Positions 35,701 through 46,389 of a stretch of DNA of 64,000 nt are shown here, in pieces (positions within the stretch are counted from its first letter, which is position 1; each line of letters opens with the position of its first letter). Below the pieces are notes generated by a model that was not told where the DNA came from, ran no database searches, and saw only the letters and a list, made by a program, of their open reading frames with translations. Position numbers and translations under genes: made by a program. The stretch is from Edaphochlamys debaryana (taxonomy: Eukaryota; Chlorophyta; Chlorophyceae; Chlamydomonadales). Where the stretch lies: NCBI GenBank assembly GCA_016858145.1, contig JAEHOE010000148.1, forward strand, positions 62,001 through 126,000, in the 5' to 3' direction.

Positions 35701-36882
35701 AGCAACACAGTCCGGCCGGGCCAGGGCCAGGGCCGGGGCCGGGGCAGAGCCACAGCGCCCTGCCACCAGCATCCGCCACACAGCCGGGCGTCACCTGTGT
35801 GTACCAGCACCGGTACAGCTGGGTACAGCATGGTACGGCTTCAGCCCATGCTTACCGGTACCTGTTGTGCCCCCACCCTCTGCCCTCCGTCCCGTGCACC
35901 GACCGCAGGTTCAGGCTGCTGGGCCCGGGGCCGGGGCAGGCGGCGGTGCCGGATGACTCATTCTTCGCGGTACCCCCGGGGTACGAGGAGGTGCGTGGCG
36001 CGGCGTGGCGAGGAGGGCGGGGGGCAGCGGTGGAGGAGGTGGTGCATCTCAGGTGCCTGCCGCCCTCTCCCTGCGCTTCCTTGCATTCCATCCATCCACG
36101 TCCCCGGCTCCCCTTCCTGGCTCCTGTTAGCCTCCTCTCTTCCTGCTCCCTCGCTTTCCCGCGGCCAAGGCGGACAACTCCTCCCCTGGCTCCCTCAGCC
36201 CTAGCCTGCTTTCCCTTATCGCTCCCTCTTACTCCCCTCTCTAACGACAGTCGGGCCTTTCGCTCTGGACCTCCGTGCGCATCGGGCTCGCCGGCCGCCG
36301 CTGATAACTGCAAGGCGCTTAATAAAAAGAGCCTCTCTTCCCACCCCCTGCTGCCCCCAGGCCAAGGTAAACGAGTCCTCCCACGGCAGTCCCCCTTGGG
36401 TCCATGGTCCCCCAAGCCTACCCTCCCTCTTGGCCCCCCCCCCAAGTCCTCAAATCCCCTCTTGAATCCCCCTCCCAAAATGCCACCCCTCCCCCCGCCC
36501 TCCCCAGGCCAAGGTAGACGAGTCCTCCCACGGCAAGCCCTCCCTGGCCGCCCGCTTCGGCCGCACCTCCACCGCCAACAGCACCGCATCGGGGCCCCCC
36601 GCCACCCCCCGGGGCACGGGGGCCAGCACCAGCCAGCCCAGCCCCAGCCCCAGCGCCCGATCGGGCCCCGACGCCGGCGGCGACGCGGCATCGGCGGCGG
36701 CGCCGGGAACGCCCGCGGCCGATGAGGAGGAGCGCGCGGCGAGCTTCATGGCGGGTGGCAAGCACAAGGGCAAGGGGAAAGGGAAGGGGAAGGGAAGGGC
36801 CGGGGATGGGGACGGGCCCAAGCTGACGCTGCTCAGGGGCGCGATGGAGGAGGACGACATGGGCTTTGGGGCGGACGACTGA
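29707..36882 (+). CDS. ANKRD13-like ankyrin-repeat / GPCR-chaperone domain protein
   Basis: 905 aa, 14 exons: 29707-29855, 30161-30254, 30654-30824, 31123-31290, 31668-31736, 31994-32093, 32648-32742, 33012-33257, 33459-33945, 34230-34759, 34984-35085, 35340-35389, 35909-35990, 36508-36882; frame holds at all junctions. Ankyrin repeats occupy about 45-138 (ALHRAAWAGQ, DGQGNTALHVAVMRRQ). The ANKRD13-type domain follows (YTLWKKGGLIRVDGTLMG, WKRGHFSLLYDATG, FVNHGKKTFVDVK), then resumes near 690 (CWMAESFPLSLHQ, VPLLLTVYMMLTFKEFRLL, FFAVPPGYEEAK). In animals this family binds ubiquitinated membrane cargo; the algal role is unknown. A ~330-residue Ala/Gly/Glu insert splits the domain. The tail is Lys/Gly-rich and ends acidic. 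Exon 7 has two further upstream acceptors (32438, 32543) from a tandem duplication. No ubiquitin-interacting motif was recognised. Confidence 0.9.
32438..32742 (+). repeat. 105-bp tandem triplication of an exon edge (ANKRD13-like exon 7)
   Basis: Copies start at 32438, 32543 and 32648, each right after an AG acceptor. Each begins with the exon's CTGCCCGCAAGAAGCTGG, then CA/CCC-rich intron-like sequence. The unit is 35 codons with no stop, so the earlier acceptors would add a 35-aa repeat beginning ARKKLGVEDPDAVLG. Confidence 0.85.
35050..35244 (+). repeat. Copies of ANKRD13-like exon 11 segment in the next intron
   Basis: GCGCAAGTACGGAGAGCTGG in exon 11 (35050-35070) recurs nearly unchanged at 35145-35166 and more diverged at about 35225-35244, both within the following intron. 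Confidence 0.65.
36361..36541 (+). repeat. Copy of ANKRD13-like exon 14 start in the preceding intron
   Basis: The last exon opens at 36508 with GCCAAGGTAGACGAGTCC. A near-identical segment opens at 36361, also right after a CAG acceptor. Confidence 0.75.
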
Positions 36883-37403
36883 GTTTGAGCCAGTCAAGTT
36901 AACATAATAAGACGACGAGGTCAAGAGGAGAGGCAGGAGCAGCTGATGCAGACAGAGGCGGGTGAGGCACAGGAGGATGAGGAGGACCGAGTCTGGGGTA
37001 GTAAGTTCGGCGGGGGAGGCACTGATGTGGAATGCGGAGGAGGGTGTAGTCTGGGGTAGTGAGTTACGAGAGATGGGACGTGGAAGGGAGGGGCAGGCGG
37101 GGGCAGGTGCTGAACTGCAACTTACGTGTGGGGCAGGAGGGGTCGTACCAAGTCGCGAGAGTACGTATGCGGATGCCGGGCGCAGGGCACAGGTGGCGAG
37201 CGCGCAGCGTGCAGAGCGGGGTATGGCCGAGCGCAGTTAGGGATGTGATTCGGCGAATCAAGGCTAAGACTACTATGCGGGACTGGTATGCAGGATGGCA
37301 GGTTGCTGTGCGCGTCTATGCCCACGGCGGGAGCACACGGCGGACGGTTAGTTCAGGACATTGGAGGTTTCTGAAGGGCGATGAGCGGGGCACTTCCTCT
37401 CCG

Positions 37404-37408
37404 TGTAA
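37404..37408 (+). other. TGTAA poly(A) signal, ANKRD13-like gene
   Basis: TGTAA, 522 bp after the stop. Confidence 0.45.
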
Positions 37409-37645
37409 GAGGCGGATGGCTAGACTGGCCGCTGGCCAGGCGGTCAGCGTGTATTTCGGTGAGGCGGTGCCGGGTCCGGGGACGGGAGCGGGTTGGTGCA
37501 TGTGACGGGACGTGCGGCACGGGGCAAGCAGACTTGGCAGATGCCTTGGCGATGCATGGACGGGATGGCGGCCGGCGGATGACATTGGGAGCTGGTGGCA
37601 AATCGACGTCGACCAGAGGACCGCCAGCAAGCATCAGTGTCCAGT

Positions 37646-37650
37646 TTACA
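37646..37650 (-). other. TGTAA poly(A) signal (reverse), 284-aa gene
   Basis: TTACA on +, about 920 bp past the stop at 38567. Confidence 0.35.
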
Positions 37651-38566
37651 GAAGGCGCTCCGCGCCCCGTATGTATGCATCCGCCCAGGGCCCAACCAAC
37701 ACAACCGCCGAGCCCCGCCCAAACCCCACAACGGACAACACCGCCCAGGGTGGGCTACCTTGCCTCTTGCAACCCTTCTATCGTCCAACCTGTGGCGGAT
37801 CCTGTTCATCCCCCAACCTCCCGGATCGCTCGTCCAACTCCTGATCGTCGTACAAAAGGTCTTGGATGCATTCCTGCTGCTCTATCCTGCCTGCGCTCCC
37901 GCCCCACCCGCCGAGCCTGCGCTACGGCAAGCACCGCATTACGGCGGAATTTGCCAAAGGTCTCCGGCCCTTGTGCCAGGGCCCCGTGCCGGCCTCTTCA
38001 CATCACCCCCACATGGCAAAAAGCGCTAGCCGCGAAAGCAAACGCATTGATCAATCTCTGGTGGAGGGCCCGTGTCGAGGCCGGCAACGCAAAACCCTGC
38101 CCGTCCTGCGCTCGCGATAATCCTGTGCACCCACATGCCTTGCAACCTGCAGATCTAGCCTAGCAGTGAGCTATTAGTAAGAAACTGCGCTCTCCATCCT
38201 ACCGTACCCGCGTCCGCCCGGCACCCACATAATTGGTTCCAAGCCGCCCCCTGCCTCGCCCCTTGCAGGCGACCACGCGCTTATCAGTCCGCCCTCCAAG
38301 CCGCTCACTTTGAGCAATTCCCAGCTTCATTCCCCCAATCCTTCTCCTTTAGCGTCCAAACTTGGCCCGGGCGCCTGCAGGCCTTCAGCCAAACCCCCCG
38401 GACCCGCCAGCCCTCACACGCAGACCGGAAACCACGCCGACCCATTCTCCTGTACCCCCAGTGCGCCACACGGCGCCTGCACCCACCCGCAGCTGCCTGG
38501 GCCCGCCTGGGCCTGCCTCACCGCAGCGGGCCCGCATGGGCCCCTCGTGGGCCTCCCGGCGGCCGC

Positions 38567-40326
38567 CTACCGCACCGTGGACAGGCCTCGGAAGGTGGTC
38601 TGTGCGGGCGACATCAGCTTGGAGGGGCGGCCCACGTCCATGGACTGCGTGAGGTGGCGCTGCGTGCGCTCCCAGGAGCCCACTCCGTTGAGCAGCTTGG
38701 AGGTGGCCTCGTACCTGACAGGGGGGGGAGGGGGGGAGGGTGAGGAGGGTGAGGAGGGTGAGGAGGGCGAGGAGGGGGGGGAGGCTGAGGAGGCCGAGGA
38801 GGGTGAGGAGGCTGAGGAGGCTGAAGAGGGGGGGATTGGAAGGGCGGGAGCGCAGTCTGCTGTCACTGCACCCCGCTGGGTCCTGCCCCGCCGGGCAGCC
38901 ATCGCATCGCGCCCCTTCCCACGGCCCTTGCTACCGGCGCGCTACATACCCACGCATCATAACGCGCTATCCCGATAATGCGCTGCACAGCCTGCTCACT
39001 TAGCCAGGCACCATTAGAGCCGCTTGCTCCTTGAAGCCCATTATGGGCTGCATGTGCGTATCGCTGCAAGCACAGTCCCAGCCATGATCCCTGTCCCCAA
39101 CCCTCTGCACGCCACTCCCTCCTTTCAGCTAGTCATGCGCTGCCTAGCCAATCGCAAGAAGCACGGTTCCAGCCATAATCCCTGTGTAATCCAACCCTGT
39201 GGCACTCACTCCTTGTAGCCAATGATACGCTGCCTGGCGTAAGCCTCGAGGGAGGCGGTGTAGGGGGAGGCGGCGGTGGAGGGGCGCTGGCCGTTCGGAG
39301 CGCCCGGCACGCCGCCGCTGCCCCACGTGTTGCTGCCCACGCTGCCGTACAGCGCCGCCACCTCGGGCGATACGGCCCACATGCTGCCGCCGTACGGCTC
39401 CATGGAGGGCAGGTAGCGGTACCTGGGGATTGGTGGTTGAGATGGTTGAAGCGGTTGAGATTCGCGACGGGAGGAGCGAGAGGAGCGCAGAAGGCGTGGG
39501 AGGCAGGCCGAGGCGGGAAGTCGCGGAGGCACCCTAGAAGGCGGCGGTGCCAAATTAGGAGCCGCCGCGTTACTCCCAGTTCCAGTCCTAAAGAGGCAAG
39601 GATCCTGGATCGCCGAATCCCGGCCTGGTTCGCACTCACTTGGATCCGATGAGCTTGATGCGGGCGGCGCCGGGCGTCTCGCGGACCGCCAGCTGTGGGC
39701 CTGGCTCAACGTCGACCTGCTTCAGGTGCGGCGGAGTCCACTTGAACTCCCCCGTTGCGTGCGTGGGTGCGTCTACGATGTGGTGGTCTGACGGCGGGAT
39801 GAGAGGAGGGGGAGGGAGGGAAGGGAGCGGTCAGGAGGGGCAAGATGAGGCCAGCGGGGCCCAGGCTGAGTGCGTGGGGAGGGGGGCGGGTGCTGGGAAC
39901 CAGCCCATCAAGGGGCAGCGCGGGTCAGGGGTTTTACCCCCGGACGCACACACACCAACACAGCGCTTGCGCGTGCTCACCACGCCCGGTCCAGTACACG
40001 ACCTTCTTGGTCCCTGTCAGGCTTCCTCCTGTTTGGCTGGCCTGCATGCCGGGCCTGCCGGTGACCCGGCTCGCCCATGCCTGGGACGTGGATGGGCTGG
40101 ATTCGGAGGTGGCGCCATTGGCGCCCGCAGCAGTCGTGTTATGTCCTGCCCGCTCCTCGTACACATGCGTGTGAAACCCTCCGATGAGCTTCGCGCCGGG
40201 TCCGGCGGGCACCCGCGCTTGTACTGGTGCGGGCCTGCGGCATGGCAATTTTTGACACGCTCGAGCAACGGCCTCGTCAGCGATAGCACATGAAATATGT
40301 AGCAGCTGTGCGGGCTGTGCTGGCAT
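38567..40326 (-). CDS. Conserved-looking hypothetical protein, 284 aa
   Basis: Not recognised. Four exons: 40326-39981, 39787-39640, 39422-39210, 38714-38567; phases 1, 2, 2 match at every junction, which supports a real gene. After a variable N-terminus come GAKLIGGFHTHVYEER, KKVVYWTGRDHHIVDAP, FKWTPPHLKQVDVEPGPQL, ARIKLIGSKYRYLPSMEPYG, YTASLEAYARQRIIGYKEYE and, at the end, TTFRGLSTVR. No signal peptide, membrane helix or catalytic motif is visible. Short aromatic/basic blocks separated by loops resemble structural ciliary proteins, but this is only an impression. The start at 40326 is the first in-frame ATG; the N-terminal ~45 residues look non-conserved, so the start is uncertain. A GAGGAGG(G/C)TGAG tandem repeat lies in the last intron (about 38735-38830). 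Confidence 0.68.
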
Positions 40327-41497
40327 GCAAGTCACACGCTGATTACACCACGGCCGAGTTTGTCCTTAGTCCTCTGCAACCCTGCGCCTCCCAAGGATGG
40401 GCGCTCCAGCGTATTCCCCACCTTGCGCTCTGTGATCTTTGGCTGTAGTAAAGCGTCACTGTACTTTTGCGCAGGTCGTTCCTGCGGGAGCGAATGCCAT
40501 GGGGTTAAGCGTCGAAGCTGGCCATCCGCGCATGTCCTCGGTGCTTCTCTCCAACTATCTCCAAGTAAGCATAGCTCTTACTTCGCTTGCTCATCCATGG
40601 CAGCCGCGTCTCTGAGAGGAGCCCGCGCGTTGGCTGGAGGCCGCCACAGCTATGGCGTTGCTGGTGTTCGCTCGTAAAATTGTGCGTTGCTTGCTTCCTG
40701 TTGATGTGTCTTTGCTTCGTGTACGTCTATGGAGTTGTGTGGGGGAGGGAGCTTGGAGGCGCTCTGCCCCTCGGCGCCAATCCGGACATCTCCAAAACTT
40801 CGAGTGTCGCAGGCAGGCAGGCCCAGTGTCCTTCCAAGGCCGCGAAGCAATCTAGCAGTGTACCTGCAACATTGCACACATATCTGTTTGCGCGGTTTCC
40901 GGGTCGGGCACAGACCCCCACATGGATAGATGTCATCTTCCGGCCCCCTTCCTCCTCCCCCCGCGAGCATGAACTCCGTCTCCGCGGTTGTTCACACCCG
41001 ACGCAAGGTCTGCTGCGCCCCCCCCCCTCCGTGCAAGATGTGCGGCGTAGTCCTACGATGCGCACGGTAGCGATTCGTGCGGTCGTCCCTGCACGCTAGC
41101 CCCAGCTGCCGTGGAGCGCAAGAGGGGGTCACAGCTTCACAGGCTCCTGTCGTCCTGTGAGAAGCCGACCTTGCACAGTGCTGTCTTGGCCCTTGCCCTG
41201 CCTCCTCCCCTGCACCAAGCAGTGGTCGTGAGCGGGTCTGGTCCGTCGAATGGAACAGATGAACAGAGCCTTCACCCCAAGCCAGCCTACCCCCTGGCCT
41301 GCCGAGTGCCCCCCCTGCCTGCCCCCTTGCTTTTCGCGTAACTCGTCTCCCGTGTCTCTTTTCCCCTGCCTGCCATGGAGGGAAGCGTGAGGGCCAGCGT
41401 GGACTGTGCTGTACTGGCTCGGGAGCCGGCTTGAGCCTTTGCCCCATGTTCCGAATCTACCTTTGTGCGCTCTACCCATCCCTGATTGTTGCTCGCT
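40327..41497. other. Mostly empty; one presequence-like short ORF at 40597-40677
   Basis: 40597-40677 (+) encodes 26 residues, MAAASLRGARALAGGRHSYG and so on. It is rich in Ala/Arg without acids, like a mitochondrial presequence, with a possible GTAAAA donor at its end. No following exon could be joined. It lies 270 bp from the divergent start at 40326. The rest shows nothing. Confidence 0.3.
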
Positions 41498-41859
41498 TGA
41501 CCCCGGCGTTGACGGGCGGTACAACCCTGGTACAACATTACCATGCAGCTTGTCCCAACTTATCCCAACGTGTGTGCACACTGACGACTGAGCTTGGAGC
41601 GCACCCATCGCCGCTCCTTCGCCTGCACGCAATAGCAAACCTGCCAGCATGACATGATAGCGAGCCCAGCACAGCGCGGATGTGGGGATGAGCGCGGGCT
41701 GGTCTGCTCCTTCCCCCGGAGCTGGAACTCTCTTCTTCGGCCCCTGAGCCGGGCCAGCTGCTCCCGAACGGGTCAGCACCCCAGCCGTCAGGTCCCTCGA
41801 GTGCTCCCTTCCACGTCCCCGACGGCACTCCGGAGTCCAGACCCAGGGCCACCAGCCCG
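41498..41859 (+). pseudogene. Broken duplicate of the first exon of the small CaaX gene
   Basis: Near-identical to 43404-43755, which holds the upstream region and exon 1 of the CaaX gene. The ATG at 41688 is kept, but an extra base in the Ser-Ala-Pro region shifts the frame and gives TGA at 41745-41747. A 7-base insertion (after CTCCGGA, about 41834) marks the 3' part, and similarity stops soon after. The SILKK exon part and later exons are absent. Confidence 0.8.
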
Positions 41860-43403
41860 CAAGGCATACCGGTACCCGATTCCACCCCGTAATCCCGTAT
41901 CGGCTCAAGGACCCTGTTCCCTGCGCCGCACGGCTAGGCATGGCTGACGCTGCAGGCGGGGGCTCCCTGGACCCGGGCAGGTACGGACCGTACGGTCGTA
42001 CGGTACTGCGCTTTAGGGCACCGCACTCGTCGGCAGGAAAGTGGCTGGGCCCCCCGATGACGGTGAAGCTCCTACCGTGGAAGCAGAACCGTCGCGCAGG
42101 AAGGTAAGGGGGGCTCTCATGCAGAACGGGAAGAGCCTGCAGGCCCGATCCGTCCCCCAGGCAGTCCCTGCGGCCTTCCACCCCCCTGCCACCTACCCTG
42201 GGTCCCAAGCTCGCTGCTTCTGGGGAAGAGGAGGCCGCCTGTGGCGCCCAGGATCCAGGGCAACGTCTCTAGGCTCCGGCCTGCCTGAATTCTGCAGGCC
42301 AGCGCTGGGCGCGCTAACAGCGTTCGAGGGCAGCAGAGCGGGACTGCAGCAACTCATCAAGCCCAGGCCCCCGCGCTCACACGCACGTGCACAGCCCGCG
42401 GATGCGGCGTCTAGAGACGCCGGTGAAGAGCCCGGACGTGGCCTACCCTGTGGAGGCCTTTAAGGCCAGCAGGCTCTGCAGGAGGCGAGCCGGTGAGTTC
42501 GGCCGTTTGCTCGGCCGTGGCGTTCAGCTGCCACGATCCCTTCTGGGGGTCCCTTACTGTAACCAACGAGGACTGGACGTGCACGTCATGACTAATGAGG
42601 CTCGAGGGCGAGAGCTCGGGTACTGGTACCCACTGGTACCCACGAGCAGCCTGGCATCCAGCCAGCCGCTACCGTGAGGCCTGCTGCTTGGTAGCTGCTC
42701 GGTGTCCGCTTGAAGTCAGTGTCCGGGGCTTCCAACTTCGCGGGGTCCCGGGGCCTCCGCTTGAAGTCGGGGTCCCGGGGTACCGGTATCCAGCTAGGTA
42801 GGGTGCAAGGGTGCAGGCAGGCAACGCCCGTGTGGCCAGCACGCATCGGCGGCACTGTAGACAACACGCTTGGTGTGGGGGCATTGGATACCACGAGGGC
42901 AAACGAAGCGTGTCAGCGGGCAAGAAAGCATGGCACCTGGGACAGGGACAGGAGCTGGGGCTGCCTTCTCCATGACCCCCTCCCTTCCACGAGAGTACCC
43001 GAAGAGCCCTGCTCCCCTTCTGTCCGGAACACAGCGTGTCCTTGTCAGCTGGCGCAAGCCGGCGCCTCGCTTTGCACGTGGAATGCACCCGTCAGCTGGG
43101 TGAGAGCTGGTGAGAGCGTGGGAAGTTGGGGCCTGGGCGGACCAAGAACGTGGACCCGCGTCCTGCCACGGCCAGCTTACACTTCCCAGACAGTAGAACG
43201 GCTGCGTGTGAAGCACGGATTGACACGGCTGTGACGGATGGCGATTGTGCACAGCCCGGATGGCAGGAAGCGCGCGGTGAACCCTATATTGGTGGCGGCG
43301 TTGAGCGGTGCTCGAGTTGGCGTTAGCAATGTGTGTGTGTGAGCGCGGGGCCGTGCGCTGTTCAACGCGAATGATGGTACAGGGTCGCGGGGTTTGGTCG
43401 TGG
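41860..43403. other. Between the duplicate exon copies; no firm gene
   Basis: Apart from the fragment at 41940-42103, it holds a TGTAA at 42558 and a short internal repeat (CCGCTTGAAGTC near 42706 and 42759). No family match on either strand. Confidence 0.35.
41940..42103 (+). CDS. Possible two-exon 5' gene fragment (MADAAGGGS...)
   Basis: 41940-41980 and 42037-42103 join across a 56-bp GT..AG intron in frame. They encode 36 residues, starting MADAAGGGSLDPGRK and ending in SRRK at a GTAAGG donor. No downstream exon with matching phase was found. It may be a 5' extension of the CaaX gene at 43591 (an acceptor before CTGGAACTC near 43621 would fit), or an independent short gene, since TGTAA follows at 42558-42562. 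Confidence 0.25.
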
Positions 43404-43590
43404 TGACCCCGGCGTTGACGGGCGATAGAAGCTCTCAATGCATGCAAATCACATGCAGCTTGTCCCAACTTATCCCAACGTGTGTGCACGCTGAACTTGG
43501 AGCGCACCCATCGCCGTTCCTTCGCCTGCACGCAATAGCAAACCTGCCAACATGACATGATAGCGAGCCCAGCACAGCGCGGATGTGGGG

Positions 43591-44122
43591 ATGAGCGCGG
43601 GCTGGTCTGCTCCTCCCGCGGAGCTGGAACTCTCTTCTTCGGCCCCTGAGCCAGGCCAGCTGCTCCCGACCGGGTCAGCACCCCAGCCGTCAGGTCCCTC
43701 GAGTGCTCCCTTCCACGTCCCCGACGGCACTCCGGACCCAGGGCCAGCGAGCCCGGGCCTTAAGCCCATCCAGCCGACGAAGTCTATCCTGAAGAAGGCT
43801 GACTCGGCCAATAATTCAGAGTACAAGCGGAACATCAGCTGGCAGGTTAGGCTGTTGGCTGAGCGGCTGCTTCCCGGCTGGCGTAAACCAGCAGCGGCCT
43901 CCTGAACTCGCCTTCACGCCCTCCACAGGACCAGTTTGGCCAGTCGTTGACACAAGTGTTGGAATTCGAGCCCAGGTGCGTTCGCGGCAACCTGCCGTTT
44001 CCCAGTCTGCACCCAGCACCCTGAGCTCGATGTCGACACATGCGCACCCGTCTTTCCGCAGTGAGCACGCGGACAGCGACTATGGCGAACTGGAGGAGCG
44101 CGGATGCTGCTTGGTGATGTAG
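43591..44122 (+). CDS. Small CaaX-box protein with PP1-docking-like SILK and RVxF motifs (120 aa)
   Basis: Exons 43591-43845, 43929-43975, 44062-44122, all in frame. Residues 1-60 are Pro/Ser-rich. SILKK lies at 65-69 and KRNISW at 79-84. These match the [G/S]ILK and [K/R]x[V/I]x[F/W] docking motifs of protein phosphatase 1 partners, in the usual order and spacing. Then come FGQSLTQVLEFEPSE (88-102), an acidic stretch and the end GCCLVM. CLVM is a CaaX prenylation box (Met favours farnesyl), with a second Cys before it that could be palmitoylated. I infer a membrane-tethered PP1 regulator; the function is not demonstrated. The start is the ATG that the broken upstream copy also keeps. No catalytic domain. 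Confidence 0.7.
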
Positions 44123-46389
44123 GGGGACGCGCCCGGCAACGGAGCGGACCGGGATGTTGAGGAGGGGGTTGGACCGGCAGCTACCGGCCGCGTCTCTGCC
44201 TCCAGCTGGCATGCGGGGGAACCAATGCCCCCTGTCAGCGAGTCTGAGTCTGCCACGAGCTGCGGAGATGGCCAGCAGCGGGTATCCTGGCGGAAGCGGG
44301 ACTTGCGGGCGAGCCGAGCGGCCTGAGGGCTAGCGGCCCCCGAGCCTCAGCTGGGGAGCGAGCCTCTGTGGACCCGACGGCCGCTCTGCCGTTGACTTAG
44401 GGGCCAGTCCCCCAAGCAGAAGGTGGCCAGGAGCCCGCTTGGAGCATAGAGCGCCTGCCTCTGGCTGCCAACTTCTGGCTGCCGGCCGGGGCTAAGCGGC
44501 GCATGGACTCGACGAAGCGCGCTGGACGAGGATACCGGTGGGAGGGCGGCGCGCTTCGGCGCCCACGCGAGAGAGCGTTGCTGGATGTGTCCTTTGTGTG
44601 AGTCGTGCATTACGGACCTGTGTCGGACCAACGCACCCAGAAGTGCCCGGGGGGTTTTCCGGGCATGCCGGCTGTGGGCCCGCGTGCCCGCGGCGGCTTC
44701 GGTGGGGAAAGGGTTTTGAGACTGCTTTCTTGCGCACCCTTGCGCTGGGCTGAGGCGGAAGCTCTGGAGGCATGGGGTGATGCCCGGAGCGGTTCTGGGG
44801 GTAGTGGGTAGAGTGGGTTTCGGGACATGGCCGGAGAAGAGGGCACTATGCGAGCCAGGACCGGTGGCCATTCGCAGGGCAAGCTGTGAGCACGGCAGCG
44901 CGCAGCGTGCTGGGCGTGATGATCATATGCCTTGTGCCATGGCGTAAAGGCAACCGCGGGGGGACGATGGCTGCTCCCATGAGACGGGCGATTGACCTTT
45001 TGAGGGGCGGTGGGCTGGATTCGAGTCACGTGACGTGTGCCTATGCAGCCCAGGGCTCCGTGGGAATGCGGCGGTGGGGCCTGGACCCATCTCGTCCACT
45101 TTGCAAATGCTTGTGAGCGGTGTGCTCAGGTGGTGCGTGCGGATGGCTCGGTGGGTACAGGGGCGTTGCATATAGAGTGATTGGAGGACGCGGTCGCGCG
45201 CGGAGGTATGCCTGACGTGGGCTCGAGAGCTGTGGTGTCCTTTGTCACGACCCGTGGCGCCGTTCTGCGCCCTTGCCTCATGGCTTAAGCCGAACTGGTG
45301 TAGCGACTGTAGCCGGCCTCTGAGGTTCTGGTACTTGCAGCGATCCCCGCCTGCGCCTGTGCCGTGTGTGCTGCTCTGCGCTTCGCACTGCTGTCAGCGC
45401 TTCGAGGCAACAGGGCTTCACGCACTGCGGCGCAACCTAGATGACCGGGTATCCGCACCAGCGGGCCTCCCAGCCAAAGCCTGCAAACCCCGGTTGGCAG
45501 CTCCCCCGCTCTTGATGGCGTGTGGGGGTTCTTTGACGCGTGGGAGGCACACTGCACGAGACCAAGCGCAGGGCAGGATCTGTCTTGCCGCTTAGCGCTT
45601 ACATGCTCTTCCGGCCCTCCGTTCCGCGTCGCTAGGAGCACACATCCCTCTTGCTCTCAACGGGCCGCACCTGCCAGGCAGTCTCACAAGGAGGAACGCC
45701 GCGGCGGCGATACCCACTGCACAAGCCCTCTTGAACTCCACCGCCGTCCATCTCGCCGACTGGCCACCAGCAGTTGAAGTTCTGCACGCACGCGCTTGCC
45801 GCGGTCCTCTCCTTTACCTAGGCCACCTGACACCAAAGATTCAAAGCCCCCGAAGGCCCACACGGGCTCAACCAGAGCCTCCACCAGCATCACGCTTCAA
45901 GGGAAACACCTCCAAATCGCCGTGACCCGGCCGCGCCCTGGCCTTCAAGTGCCGATGGGCCGCAGGCCCGGCATTGCTCCAACGGGTCCTGCCGCCCAGA
46001 GGCATCCTGAGCTGCCCCTCCAGTCCCGCGAACGCGAGTGCTACGGCGGCTGCCGTACCTCAGCCAGCCTGGGTTCTGGACACGTACTAAGGCCCCGCGG
46101 CGGCCCCTGGTTCCACCGTACGCCCACGGAGGCACACTACCCTCCACGTTGCCTCAGCCTCCAGCCGCCCATGCGTTGTTCCCTACGCCTCCAGCCTCCA
46201 GTGCGTTACTGCGTGACGCACAATTAGGACACATAGGCCTTCTAGGCCTCGCAAAACCCTGCCAGCGTGCCCCAAGACACGTCCAGGGACTGCATTCGGC
46301 CCCACGCCCTTCGACGGCGACCTCTACGCCCGGACTGCTCGTGGCCCCTCCTGCCAAGCCAACCCTTCAGAGCCTGTAGCTCCGGTCCT
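44123..46389. other. Intergenic, 2.3 kb, no gene seen
   Basis: No exon chain or family match on either strand. TTACA on + at 45599-45603 could be the reverse-strand TGTAA signal of the uS19 gene (about 790 bp past its stop). Confidence 0.4.

Larger units (their letters stand above)
36883..38566. other. Convergent 3' region; no other gene seen
   Basis: Holds the 3' UTR of the ANKRD13-like gene (signal at 37404) and that of the opposite-strand gene (TTACA on + at 37646-37650). The two ends appear not to overlap. Nothing else was recognised. Confidence 0.45.

Noticed and set aside
41498..43755. Direct repeats as LTRs of a retrotransposon
   Set aside because: The repeats contain exon 1 of the CaaX gene, and there is no polymerase, integrase, primer-binding site or target-site duplication between them.
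44347..44871. 175-codon reverse ORF
   Set aside because: No ATG context, splice chain or family resemblance; typical GC-driven open frame.
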